Assembly: GCA_035295125.1 (NCBI GenBank)
Contig: DATGJP010000118.1
Coordinates: 1 to 36,789, forward strand
Reading direction: 5' to 3'
Origin: JAICMB01 sp035295125
GTDB lineage: Bacteria > Acidobacteriota > Terriglobia > Bryobacterales > Bryobacteraceae
DNA length: 36,789 nt
Shown here: piece after piece, positions 1 to 7,587 of the stretch
Numbering within the stretch: position 1 is the first letter of the stretch
How the letters are laid out: the number at the start of each line of letters is the position of its first letter
Program-made: the position numbers and the translations under genes
Notes under the pieces: model-generated
The model's database searches: none
The model's input: the letters and a program-made list of their open reading frames with translations, nothing else
What the model was told of the DNA's origin: nothing

Positions 1-1520
1 TAGAACTCCAGAAACTCACGGAACTGCTGGTCATACACGCGGGCATTCTTCGGATCGGGTTCGTAGGTCCGGGCGACCTTCACAATAGCGGTAATGTCCT
101 CCAGGCTGAGTTCTCCCAGCGAGCTGAACGCCGCCAGCGCCGCCCCCACCGCATTGGCATTGCGTGCGTTCGCGATGCGCCGCACCGGGCACCCTAGAAT
201 ATCCGCCTGAACCTGGCACCATATCTCCGACGATGCGCCCCCGCCGATGAAATTCAGGGCTGGAAAGCGCCGGCCAATAAACTTTTCAACGTGCCCTTTG
301 AGCCAGCGCAAATTAAACGCCACGCCTTCCATCACCGCCCGAATGTAGTGTGCCCGGGTGGTGCGAGCGGTCTGGTTAAAGAACGCGCTGCGCGTGTATG
401 GGTCCTCGCCGGGCGCGAGCACGCCATTAATCCAGGGCGTGAAGATCAAGCCGTCGCTACCCGCCGACACCTGCCCGGCTTCGCGGTTCAGAATCTCGTA
501 TAAATCGCCGTTCTGTCCATTCGCTGGAAACAGAATATTGTTCTTCAGGAACTCCAGGCAGCGGCCGGCGGTTCCCTGCTCCGCTCCCACGATATAACGG
601 CCCGGCAACGCTGCCGGCATGGTGTTCAGCGTGTGCGAGACGTCGGTTTTCTTGAACGGCACGTGACAACTCAGCCACGCCGTGGTGCCGACGCAGAAAT
701 AGCCCTCGAAATCCCGGACGCAGCCCGCGCCGATGGTCGCGGCATGGCTGTCGCCCGAACCCATCACCACGCGAGTGCCTTCCGCCAGCCCCAGTTCCGC
801 TGCAACCTCTTTCTTCACCGTACCGAGAACCGCGTTAACCGGCATCAGATCCGGCATTTTCTCGCGATCGATCCCGGCCAGCCGCAGCAAAGCGGGATGG
901 TACTCGATCCGATTCGGGTTCCGGTTGTCGGTTAGCCAGTACGGAAAAATAGTACTGTAGGAAGCCGCGCATTTCCCCGTGAGCCGTGCATTAATGTAAT
1001 CCATGGGCTCTAAGAATTTGTAGGATTGCGCGTACAACTCGGGCCGCTCGAATTTGAAATACAAAACGTGCCCGAACCCGTCGACTCCGGAGTGGGTTGG
1101 CGCGGCGCCGGTCAGCCGGATCCACTGCAGGAGTTTGCTGACGGCGTAACCTTCCGCTCGGGGCCAACCGGCGCTGGCTGCCCGGCTGTACCGGCCCCCG
1201 CGAGTGTCCATCCAGGTCACTGCGTTGGATAACGCATGCCCGTCGCGATCGACCGGAACCGTGACCGCCCACTGCGTCGTACAAACCAACGCAACGATGC
1301 GCTCCGCCGCGACTTGGGCCTCCGCCAGCGCAGACTTCGCCGCCGACATCGCCGCGCGCCACCACTGTTCCGGGTCCTGCTCTGCTCCGCCGCCCGGAAG
1401 CAGAAGAATATCAATATGTTCCAGCCCGCTACCGGCCAGATCACCGCGGTTCGAGACCAGCGTCGCTTTGACGCTGCTCGACCCCATGTCGATCGCCAGA
1501 ACGTAACGGAGCCCTTCCAC
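1..1520 (-). CDS. FGGY-family carbohydrate kinase (xylulokinase-like), 3' end cut by the window
   Basis: Predicted cytoplasmic ATP-dependent sugar kinase of the FGGY family, phosphorylating a pentose or related sugar or polyol. The minus-strand frame is open from a GTG at 1520 to the window edge, about 506 codons. The N-terminal phosphate-binding segment reads LAIDMGSSSVKATLV (about residues 8-22), followed by VTWMDTRG. Further on are GSGDSHAATIGAG and, near the C terminus, FIGGGASSEIWCQVQADI, the second ATPase motif of the family. Family members are about 480-520 residues, so only a few residues can be missing. The GTG start is chosen because an in-frame TGA lies shortly upstream and a GGAG sits 5-6 bases before it. 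The substrate cannot be read from sequence; xylulose, gluconate and others are possible. It is divergent from the small ORF at 1708. Confidence 0.9.
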   Translation of the reverse strand, partial: MEGLRYVLAIDMGSSSVKATLVSNRGDLAGSGLEHIDILLLPGGGAEQDPEQWWRAAMSAAKSALAEAQVAAERIVALVCTTQWAVTVPVDRDGHALSNAVTWMDTRGGRYSRAASAGWPRAEGYAVSKLLQWIRLTGAAPTHSGVDGFGHVLYFKFERPELYAQSYKFLEPMDYINARLTGKCAASYSTIFPYWLTDNRNPNRIEYHPALLRLAGIDREKMPDLMPVNAVLGTVKKEVAAELGLAEGTRVVMGSGDSHAATIGAGCVRDFEGYFCVGTTAWLSCHVPFKKTDVSHTLNTMPAALPGRYIVGAEQGTAGRCLEFLKNNILFPANGQNGDLYEILNREAGQVSAGSDGLIFTPWINGVLAPGEDPYTRSAFFNQTARTTRAHYIRAVMEGVAFNLRWLKGHVEKFIGRRFPALNFIGGGASSEIWCQVQADILGCPVRRIANARNANAVGAALAAFSSLGELSLEDITAIVKVARTYEPDPKNARVYDQQFREFLEF

Positions 1521-1653
1521 GCTTCTCCATACGATACGTCAAAGAAGCGCGTGAGTGCACGATGTATCAAGGCCGCAGCCGGTTACCACAAGGGAATTCC
1601 CCAGTTCTCCGGAAAGTCCCGTTTCGATTTCACCCAAAAGAGACGGAAAAATC

Positions 1654-1680
1654 TTTACAAGAACGCCAACCGGTTATATT
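1654..1680 (+). promoter_or_regulatory. putative sigma70-type promoter for the 33-codon ORF
   Basis: TTTACA (1654-1659) and TATATT (1675-1680) are separated by 15 bases, or 16 if the -35 box is read as CTTTAC. A start near 1687 would leave a short leader containing the AGGAGG at 1694. The bases TATATTCTG at the -10 box recur exactly at the ADOP promoter (31010-31018). The spacing is a little short, so this is a moderate call. Confidence 0.45.
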
Positions 1681-1707
1681 CTGAGTTTTGGGTAGGAGGT
1701 ACGACCC

Positions 1708-1809
1708 ATGCGAATCGTCGTTGTCAAGGTACTGAGCAGTTCCGCCCGTTGGGTTGACCGCATCTTAGGTGTTCGGTTACCAATGCGCTCTACGTTCGGC
1801 TTGCGATAA
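1708..1809 (+). CDS. 33-residue protein, possible SpoVM-like amphipathic membrane peptide
   Basis: A small ORF with an ATG placed 8 bases after a perfect AGGAGG (1694-1699) and with a promoter-like pair upstream, ending TAA at 1807-1809. The product begins MRIVVVKVL, continues with WVDRILGVRL and ends FGLR; it is basic and potentially amphipathic. Aligned without gaps to Bacillus SpoVM from memory, it shares M1, K7, V16, L20 and G21, with similar residues at positions 2, 3, 6, 8 and 19. SpoVM is a 26-residue peptide that recognises curved membranes in sporulating Firmicutes; I infer only possible similarity, not sporulation. The strong ribosome site is the main evidence that it is translated. 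The zinc-finger gene starts 63 bases downstream and may be cotranscribed. Confidence 0.5.
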   Translation: MRIVVVKVLSSSARWVDRILGVRLPMRSTFGLR

Positions 1810-1872
1810 TTCTCAAATTTTCCCCCGCTGCTCCTCGAAGTCGTGGTACTAACAATGCCAGGAGGAGCACGC

Positions 1873-2130
1873 ATGCCGGAATGTACTCATATCAACGAAA
1901 TCCGCGATGTCACCCCTAGCGCCAACGGGTGTGAGGAGTGCCTCAAATCGGGGGACCACTGGGTCCACCTGCGACTGTGCATGACTTGCGGCCACGTAGG
2001 CTGCTGCGATTCGTCCAAAAACAAGCACGCTACCAAGCACTTCCACAAAACGCATCACCCTGTCATCCGATCGTTCCAGCCAGACGAATCCTGGATGTGG
2101 TGCTACATCGACCAGGTGATGATGGAGTAA
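1873..2130 (+). CDS. UBP-type zinc-finger protein
   Basis: An 85-residue protein made almost entirely of one UBP-type zinc finger, the fold that binds the C-terminal tail of ubiquitin in eukaryotes. The ligands are visible: CTH near the N terminus, CEEC, CMTCGHVGC, then a His cluster KHFHKTHH. The ATG at 1873 is preferred over an in-frame ATG at 1843 because AGGAGG (1861-1866) lies 6 bases before it. Bacteria of this type lack canonical ubiquitin, so the bacterial role is unknown. The stop codon at 2128-2130 is 2 bases before the next ATG, and the ribosome site of the next gene lies inside this gene, so translation is probably coupled. The two proteins likely act together. Confidence 0.9.
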   Translation: MPECTHINEIRDVTPSANGCEECLKSGDHWVHLRLCMTCGHVGCCDSSKNKHATKHFHKTHHPVIRSFQPDESWMWCYIDQVMME

Positions 2131-2132
2131 TC

Positions 2133-3776
2133 ATGCTGGCCGAGCACAACGAGAAGATCCTCCCGAAGCTCGATGCCGCCTCCCTCAAAAGGCTGGCGGC
2201 TTTCGGCCGGAAAAGGTCGACCAAGGCTGGCGAAGTCCTTTTTGAGCCCGGCGAGACAAATGTTGGGGTTTTTGTTGTCCTCGATGGCCGGCTCGAGATT
2301 CTCAACCCCAACAATGGTGAAGTCATTGTAGTGCACGAGCCCGGTGAATTCAGTGGGGAGGTGATTCAGCTCACGGGGCGCCCGGCGCTGGTCCGAGGCG
2401 AGACCAAGCAGCCAAGCACTCTGATCGAAATCGACCGCACCAACCTGCAGAAAATCATCCAAACCGAGCCGGCGCTCAGCGAAATTTTCCTGCAGGCGTA
2501 CATGCTCCGGCGGGCCCTTCTCGTCGAGTCCGGGACCGGAGATGTCGTCCTCGTCGGATCGCGGCATTCCCCCGGAACGTTGCGGCTTAAAGGCTTTCTC
2601 TCACGCAATGGCCACCCCCATACGTATCTCGATGTCGACCGTGACACCGGTGTTCAGGAACTCCTCGATCAGTTCCACGTCAGCATTGAGGACATTCCCG
2701 TCCTGATCTGTCACGGACAGAAAGTACTTCGAAATCCTTCCGATGCCGAGGCAGCAGCCTGCCTCGGTCTCAATGCCGACACCGACGAACAAAAGATCTA
2801 CGACGTGATCATTGCCGGCGCCGGGCCAAGCGGCCTGGCGGCGGCGGTCTATGCGGCTTCCGAAGGGCTCCGCGCCCTGGTGCTGGAAGGCAACGCTCCA
2901 GGCGGCCAGGCCGGATGCAGTTCACGAATCGAGAACTACCTCGGATTCCCGACAGGGATCTCGGGCCAGGAACTGGCGGAACGGGCCTTCGTTCAGGCCG
3001 AGAAATTCGGCGCCCAAATCGATATTGCGCGGCCGGCCGCCGCCCTGAAGTGCCGACAGGCACCGTTCGCGGTAGAACTGGCCGACGGCACAACCGTCCA
3101 GGGCCGCACTGTCATAGTGGCCACCGGCGCCACCTACCGGAGGCTCCCGCTACCGAACCTCGGCCACTTCGAGGGTATCGGCGTTTACTACGGCGCGACC
3201 AACGTCGAGGCCCAACTCTGCCAGGGAGACGAGGTCGCCATCGTGGGCGGCGGCAATTCGGCCGGACAGGCCGCTGTTTTCCTGTCGGACCGGGTGAAGC
3301 ACGTTCACCTGCTGGTACGGGGACCCGGGTTGTCGGACACGATGTCGCGCTACCTGATCCGCCGCATCGAGAAATGCGACGCGGTGACTCTCCGGCCTTT
3401 CACCGAAATCACCGCTCTCGAGGGGACCGAACATCTCGAACGGGTACGCTGGCGCAACTCGCAGACCGGCGAGGAAGAGACGAGAGATGTCCGGCACGTT
3501 TTCCTGATGACCGGCGCCGCGCCGAACGCCGAGTGGCTGGACGGCTGCCTGACGCTCGACGGCAAAGGCTTCATCAAAACCGGTCCCGACATGTCGGCCG
3601 ACGAGCTCGCGTCGGCGAAATGGCCTCTGCGGCGGGCGCCTTACCTGCTCGAGACTAGCGTCCCGCGGGTGTTCGCGGTCGGCGACGTGCGTTCCGGCAG
3701 CGTAAAACGCGTGGCGTCGGCGGTGGGCGAAGGATCGATTGCAATTCAGTTCCTTCACCGCGTCCTGTCAGAGTGA
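2133..3776 (+). CDS. Cyclic-nucleotide-binding / thioredoxin-fold / thioredoxin-reductase-like fusion without redox CxxC
   Basis: A 547-residue predicted cytoplasmic flavoprotein. Residues 10-125 resemble a cyclic-nucleotide-binding domain (the segment around GEFSGEVIQLTGRPALVRGE is the phosphate-binding cassette region). Residues 135-210 look like a thioredoxin/glutaredoxin-like domain whose active-site position reads GSRHSPGT, with no CxxC. Residues 222-547 are a thioredoxin-reductase-type module: FAD site GAGPSG (229-234), GGQAG (257-261), NAD(P)H site VGGGNSAGQA (371-380) and the terminal FAVGDVRSG (514-522). Where thioredoxin reductases have CATC after the first domain crossover, this protein has GATN (354-357), so it cannot do the standard dithiol transfer. 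The ATG at 2133 has GGAG 5 bases upstream. Regulation by a bound nucleotide is inferred. Its 3' end overlaps the convergent ankyrin gene by 9 bases. Confidence 0.88.
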   Translation: MLAEHNEKILPKLDAASLKRLAAFGRKRSTKAGEVLFEPGETNVGVFVVLDGRLEILNPNNGEVIVVHEPGEFSGEVIQLTGRPALVRGETKQPSTLIEIDRTNLQKIIQTEPALSEIFLQAYMLRRALLVESGTGDVVLVGSRHSPGTLRLKGFLSRNGHPHTYLDVDRDTGVQELLDQFHVSIEDIPVLICHGQKVLRNPSDAEAAACLGLNADTDEQKIYDVIIAGAGPSGLAAAVYAASEGLRALVLEGNAPGGQAGCSSRIENYLGFPTGISGQELAERAFVQAEKFGAQIDIARPAAALKCRQAPFAVELADGTTVQGRTVIVATGATYRRLPLPNLGHFEGIGVYYGATNVEAQLCQGDEVAIVGGGNSAGQAAVFLSDRVKHVHLLVRGPGLSDTMSRYLIRRIEKCDAVTLRPFTEITALEGTEHLERVRWRNSQTGEEETRDVRHVFLMTGAAPNAEWLDGCLTLDGKGFIKTGPDMSADELASAKWPLRRAPYLLETSVPRVFAVGDVRSGSVKRVASAVGEGSIAIQFLHRVLSE

Positions 3777-4898
3777 GCCGCCGCGGGATTTCAGGAAATC
3801 GGCCATTTTATCGTTCTTGGCCTTTACCGCGACGGCGAGCGGCGTGGGCGATGGACCATTAACTTCGGCCCCGTGCGAAAGCAGGACATCGGCCAGTTCG
3901 AGATAGCCTTTACGGGCGGCCAGGTGCAGCGCCGTGATGCCCAACCCCTTGGCATTTACTCCAGCGCCGGACCGCAGTAAAAAGTCTGCGATTTCGACGC
4001 GCTGGTCGGAATACGCGGTGTAGGCGAGCAGGGCGATATCATGTGCTCCCCGCTCCCGGACGCAGTTCGGGTCGGATTTTACCAACGATTCGACGCGGTC
4101 CCGCAGACCGAGAAGGGTGGCCGTGCAGATGGAAACGGGCGCACCGAGGTCGGCCAGGTGGCGCGCTAACGGCGCCAGGCCCATGTGTGCCGCCGCTTCG
4201 ATTCCCGACTCGTCCCAGGTCGCGCGGCCATGAACCAGCCCCGGAGCGATCCGGGCAAGGTGTTTCACACGGTCGACGTCGGCGTGCGATAACCGCACAA
4301 ATTCATTAATGAACGACTGGGGCAGGCCGTCGATGTCTTCAGCCTTGTACGGCCGTCCGTTGGCGTCGAAACTGAAGCGCTGGCCGAAATAAACCCGTTC
4401 GGTTTTGACCGCATCGGCCAGCGGGCCGGTTGCTCCCCGGTGCGCGAGCAGTTCCACGATGTCGGTGTAACCCCGGGCCGAGGCCAATTCAATGGCGGTG
4501 CGGCCGTCGGCGCGCCTGGCGTTGGGGTCGGAAGCGTTCCCGAGCAGCGCTTGGGACATGGCGAGGGCAGCCTTCGCGTCTGGATAGTCGACGGCAGCCA
4601 AAAGCGGACTTTCTGGCCCGGCGCTCAAGTCCGCCCCCTGGATGGTAAGGAAAAAAACCATGTCCACATGGCCACCCTCCACCGCGTAGTGGAGCGGAGT
4701 TTTACCTTCCGGCGAACGGAGTTTGGCAAAGGCCGGGTTCAGCCTGGCGAGTTCCGTTTCGCCGGGTATGTCGCCCTTATAGGCGAGTTGGAAAGGGTCG
4801 GGCGCCGGGTCGGCCTTGACGTTTTGACCGACGGCTAAGGCGGCCGGAGTAAGTCCGGCGGCGGCGAGAAATCTGCGTCTGTTGCTCATGAGCGGCAT
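3768..4898 (-). CDS. Exported ankyrin-repeat protein with Tat-type signal
   Basis: A 376-residue protein beginning MPLMSNRRRFLAAAGL, with a twin-arginine-type motif, a hydrophobic stretch and a likely cleavage after about residue 30, so export of a folded protein is predicted. The rest is ankyrin repeats: clear units are GKTPLHYAVEGGHVDMVFFL, GRTAIELASARGYTDIVELL, an alpha-helical middle section, and GITALHLAARKGYLELADVL followed by LLSHGAEVNGPSPTPL. Ankyrin repeats mediate protein-protein contacts; no catalytic domain is visible. The ATG at 4898 is preferred over a TTG at 4931 because GAGGT lies just upstream and it opens directly into the signal peptide. It is convergent with the reductase gene and divergent from the sugar transferase. 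Confidence 0.85.
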   Translation of the reverse strand: MPLMSNRRRFLAAAGLTPAALAVGQNVKADPAPDPFQLAYKGDIPGETELARLNPAFAKLRSPEGKTPLHYAVEGGHVDMVFFLTIQGADLSAGPESPLLAAVDYPDAKAALAMSQALLGNASDPNARRADGRTAIELASARGYTDIVELLAHRGATGPLADAVKTERVYFGQRFSFDANGRPYKAEDIDGLPQSFINEFVRLSHADVDRVKHLARIAPGLVHGRATWDESGIEAAAHMGLAPLARHLADLGAPVSICTATLLGLRDRVESLVKSDPNCVRERGAHDIALLAYTAYSDQRVEIADFLLRSGAGVNAKGLGITALHLAARKGYLELADVLLSHGAEVNGPSPTPLAVAVKAKNDKMADFLKSRGGSL

Positions 4899-4952
4899 GA
4901 TTACCTCTTTGGGCAAGCGAGGTAAAGACAAGTACCGGTAATTTTTGTGTTT

Positions 4953-4981
4953 TTGAAGAACTATCTTCTTTCCAATAGATT
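4953..4981 (+). promoter_or_regulatory. putative promoter of the polyprenyl sugar transferase gene
   Basis: TTGAAG (4953-4958) and TAGATT (4976-4981) are spaced by 17 bases, which would start transcription near 4988, 15-20 bases before the TTG/GTG start region. An inverted repeat, GAAGA-N4-TCTTC (4955-4968), overlaps the -35 box and could be an operator. This is read from sequence only. Confidence 0.45.
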
Positions 4982-5002
4982 GCGGTTCGATGTTATTCTG
5001 TC

Positions 5003-6412
5003 TTGGGAGTGTATAGCCGCCATTACAGACGAGTCAAAGTCCTGTTTGGACTGGCGGACGTCTTTCTAACCGCTCTTGCTTTCGTTGCGGCTTACCAAAC
5101 TCGCGAAAGCCTGCCGCTGGAACATCGATTCTACATTGAGTTTCATGTCGCTACCCTGCTCCTGTTACTTTCCGGGGCGAGCTATGTCGCCATCGGGTAT
5201 TGGTTCAACGTCTATGAGCGGCTCGACTCCGCCCATACGCGGGTGGTGCTGCGAGATACGTTCCGGCAGTGCGCTCTCGGCACCATCTGCCTGGTGGTGG
5301 GTGAGTATCTCTTAAGACTCGACCTCAGCCGCCCGTTCGTAGCTCTGTTTGCGGTTTACTCGTGGATTTTCCTGTGCCTGTTCCGAATTCAAGCCGGGAG
5401 AGTTATCGGCGTGGTACGGCGGAAGTTCGGAACACTTCACTACTTGATGGTGGTGGGAACCGGCGAGAGCGCGATTAAACTGGGGCGCTCGCTCGAGCAA
5501 TCGGCGGTCTACGGCGTCCGGCTGGTGGGCTTTCTGGCTCCCGAGCCGACAGAAATCACGCTGAACGAACGCTACGAAGTGTTTGCCCTCGACCGCCTGG
5601 CCGAGATTCTGCGGCAGCAAGTAATTGATGAAATCATCTTTGCCGTCGACAGCCGTCAACTCGCCGACCTGGAAGAGGTGTTCCTGCAGTGCGACGAGGA
5701 GGGCGTCCGGACGCGAGTGCTGGTGGATTTTTTCCCGCACGTCAACAGCGAAGTGTACCTGGACCGGCTCGGGTCGGCGCCGCTGCTGACGTTCTCGGCC
5801 GCGCCGCATGATGAACTGCGGCTGATTTTCAAGCGGGCGATCGATGTCATGCTGGCGTGCGCGGGTCTGGTGCTGTTGGCTCCTTTCATGATGCTGACCG
5901 CCCTGCTGATCCGGCTGACTTCGCCGGGTCCGGCGATTTTCAGGCAGGTGCGCTGCGGCCTCAACGGGCGGCAGTTCACGTTTTACAAGTTCCGCTCGAT
6001 GTGCAACAACGCCGAGGAGTTGAAGGCGGAGTTGCAGCATCTCAATCGCAAATCGACAGCCTTCAAGATTCCCAACGATCCACGGCTCACGCCGGTGGGC
6101 GGGTTTCTCAGGAAATTCTCGATCGACGAATGGCCGCAGCTTTGGAACGTGCTGAAGGGCGACATGTCGCTGGTTGGACCGCGGCCGGCGGTGCCGGAGG
6201 AAGTGGAGCTTTACCAACGATGGCAACGCCGGCGGCTGCGCATGCGTCCCGGACTGACTTGCCTGTGGGCAATTGCCGGCCGCGACTCGCTCGATTTCGA
6301 GACTTGGATGAAAATGGATATGCAATATATCGACAACTGGTCGCTGGCGCTGGACTGGAAGATTATCCTGCGCACGATCCCACGAGTCCTTACCGGGAAG
6401 GGAGCGAATTAA
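5003..6412 (+). CDS. Undecaprenyl-phosphate sugar phosphotransferase (exopolysaccharide polyprenyl glycosylphosphotransferase)
   Basis: Predicted inner-membrane initiating enzyme that transfers a sugar-1-phosphate from a nucleotide sugar to undecaprenyl phosphate, the first step of exopolysaccharide or O-antigen repeat-unit assembly. The N-terminal third has four to five hydrophobic segments. A CoA-binding-like Rossmann domain follows (LMVVGTGESAIKLGRSL, about residues 148-164), then one membrane segment near 280-300. The bacterial sugar transferase domain completes the protein, with SPGPAIFRQVRCGLNGRQF, FYKFRSM, DEWPQLWNVLKGDMSLVGPRP and RPGLTCLWAI. At 469 residues it matches the WcaJ/WbaP-like class. 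The start is uncertain: TTG at 5003 or GTG at 5009, neither with a good ribosome site. The orotate PRTase-like gene begins 7 bases after its stop. Confidence 0.92.
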   Translation: MGVYSRHYRRVKVLFGLADVFLTALAFVAAYQTRESLPLEHRFYIEFHVATLLLLLSGASYVAIGYWFNVYERLDSAHTRVVLRDTFRQCALGTICLVVGEYLLRLDLSRPFVALFAVYSWIFLCLFRIQAGRVIGVVRRKFGTLHYLMVVGTGESAIKLGRSLEQSAVYGVRLVGFLAPEPTEITLNERYEVFALDRLAEILRQQVIDEIIFAVDSRQLADLEEVFLQCDEEGVRTRVLVDFFPHVNSEVYLDRLGSAPLLTFSAAPHDELRLIFKRAIDVMLACAGLVLLAPFMMLTALLIRLTSPGPAIFRQVRCGLNGRQFTFYKFRSMCNNAEELKAELQHLNRKSTAFKIPNDPRLTPVGGFLRKFSIDEWPQLWNVLKGDMSLVGPRPAVPEEVELYQRWQRRRLRMRPGLTCLWAIAGRDSLDFETWMKMDMQYIDNWSLALDWKIILRTIPRVLTGKGAN

Positions 6413-6419
6413 ACTAAAC

Positions 6420-7034
6420 ATGGAATTAGTACCTACTCAGCAAGAGGTAGTCGACGTACTGCGCCGGACCGGCGCCATCCGAGACGGACATTTCCAATAT
6501 CCCAACGGCCTGCATTCGAACGAATACATGCAGACGCAGCTCGCCATGCGGTATTACCAGACCGCAAAGACGTTGAGTGTCGGTCTGAGCCGGCTGCTGC
6601 GAGCGAATTCGGAAATCCGCGCTATGATACCGGAGCTTTCGATCGTGTGTCCGGATACGGGCGGGCTTCCGGTCGGGTACGGCGTTTGCGAGGCATTGCG
6701 CGCGCACCAGGTCTATTGGGCCGAACGCGAGGATGAGGAAAAACCGCTGCATTTCCGGCAGTACATGGAGGTGATGCCGGGCGAGAAGGTGCTGATTGTG
6801 GATGATATTCTTCGCTCCGGACGGAAGCTCACGGAGTTGAAATCGCTCGTGGAATCGAAGGGCGGACAGGTAGTCGGACTGGCGGTGATGGTTTATCAGC
6901 CGACGCCCAAGACCATCAACTTCGCTCCGCTGCCGCTGTACTACCTGGCGAAGCTGGATGCGATTTACTATCAGGATGTCGCTTCGTGCGATTTGTGCCA
7001 TCGTGGTGTGCCTCTCGAAAAGGTCTGGATCTAG
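6420..7034 (+). CDS. pyrE: Orotate phosphoribosyltransferase-like protein
   Basis: A 204-residue type I phosphoribosyltransferase, probably converting orotate and PRPP to orotidine 5'-monophosphate in pyrimidine synthesis in the cytoplasm. The N terminus carries the orotate PRTase signature (GAIRDGHFQYPNGLHSNEYM, residues 18-37). The PRPP-binding loop is VLIVDDILRSGRK (124-136). The C terminus has a CDLCHRGVPLEK segment, a CxxC tail I recall from the Thermus-type PyrE group. The flexible-loop region (about 100-112) is acidic and unlike the usual lysine-containing loop, so another base substrate is possible. It lies 7 bases after the sugar transferase and 3 bases before the thioesterase, which suggests one transcript, though the functions are unrelated. 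Confidence 0.8.
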   Translation: MELVPTQQEVVDVLRRTGAIRDGHFQYPNGLHSNEYMQTQLAMRYYQTAKTLSVGLSRLLRANSEIRAMIPELSIVCPDTGGLPVGYGVCEALRAHQVYWAEREDEEKPLHFRQYMEVMPGEKVLIVDDILRSGRKLTELKSLVESKGGQVVGLAVMVYQPTPKTINFAPLPLYYLAKLDAIYYQDVASCDLCHRGVPLEKVWI

Positions 7035-7037
7035 ATC

Positions 7038-7436
7038 ATGCCCTTCGTCCACCCCCTTCGCGTGAGGTTTGTGGATACGGACATGTCCGGGCGTATCCAC
7101 TATTCAGCCATGCTGCGTCATTTCGAAGCCGCGGAGCAGGAGTTTTTCCGGAGCTTAGGCAGCGCTAAGATTCACCCGATTTCGGGTGGCTTCGGACTGC
7201 CGCGGGTGCACGTGGAGTGCGATTTTACCAGCGCGGTTCGGTACGACGACTTGCTGGATATCGCCGTGATTGTAGAGCGGGTTGGGACCACCTCGCTCAC
7301 GCTCGGGTTCGACGCGACGATCGAAGGCCGGCATGCGGCACGGGGGAAGTTCATTGTGGTTTGTATGGACTTCGATACGCAGAAGTCGCGGCCGTTTCCG
7401 GAAGATCTGGCGACGGCGCTACGGAATGCATGCTAG
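7038..7436 (+). CDS. YbgC-like hotdog-fold acyl-CoA thioesterase
   Basis: A 132-residue single-domain hotdog thioesterase of the 4HBT/YbgC class, hydrolysing acyl-CoA thioesters in the cytoplasm. The family motif is plain near the N terminus: RVRFVDTDMSGRIHYSAML, in which the Asp of the DTD segment is the expected catalytic acid and HYSAMLRHFE is the start of the hot-dog helix. The mid-region beta strands (VHVECDFTSAVRYDDLLDIAV) also fit. Length is typical of the family. The ATG is 3 bases after the PRTase stop, with a weak ribosome site, so translation is likely coupled. The substrate is unknown. The gene is followed by a paired palindrome (7475-7510). Confidence 0.88.
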   Translation: MPFVHPLRVRFVDTDMSGRIHYSAMLRHFEAAEQEFFRSLGSAKIHPISGGFGLPRVHVECDFTSAVRYDDLLDIAVIVERVGTTSLTLGFDATIEGRHAARGKFIVVCMDFDTQKSRPFPEDLATALRNAC

Positions 7437-7474
7437 ACCAATGCCGTTTGCGCACCGGTTTGTTAACGGCGCCA

Positions 7475-7510
7475 GGCGGGTTTCAAACCCGCCGCAGGTT
7501 GCAAACCTGC
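7475..7510. repeat. Paired palindrome, family I (copy A)
   Basis: Two abutting near-perfect palindromes: GGCGGGTTTCAAACCCGCC (7475-7493) and GCAGGTTGCAAACCTGC (7494-7510). They lie between the convergent thioesterase and serA genes, 38 bases after one stop and 78 bases before the other. The same architecture in inverted order is at 36658-36693. They could act as a bidirectional terminator or mRNA stabiliser, but no T-run follows. Confidence 0.85.
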
Positions 7511-7587
7511 CCTACATCTGAGTCCCACGTCCGGGAAAAGTAAGTGGCATCCACCCTTCCAACTGAGTCAGCGGGCGGTGCAATTCC

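Noticed and set aside
1843..1872. Earlier start for the zinc-finger gene
   Set aside because: The AGGAGG lies between this ATG and the one at 1873, so the later start is used.
1938..2132. N-terminal extension of the reductase fusion upstream of 2133
   Set aside because: It would overlap the zinc-finger gene in another frame and is Arg/Pro-rich shadow sequence; the ATG at 2133 has its own ribosome site.
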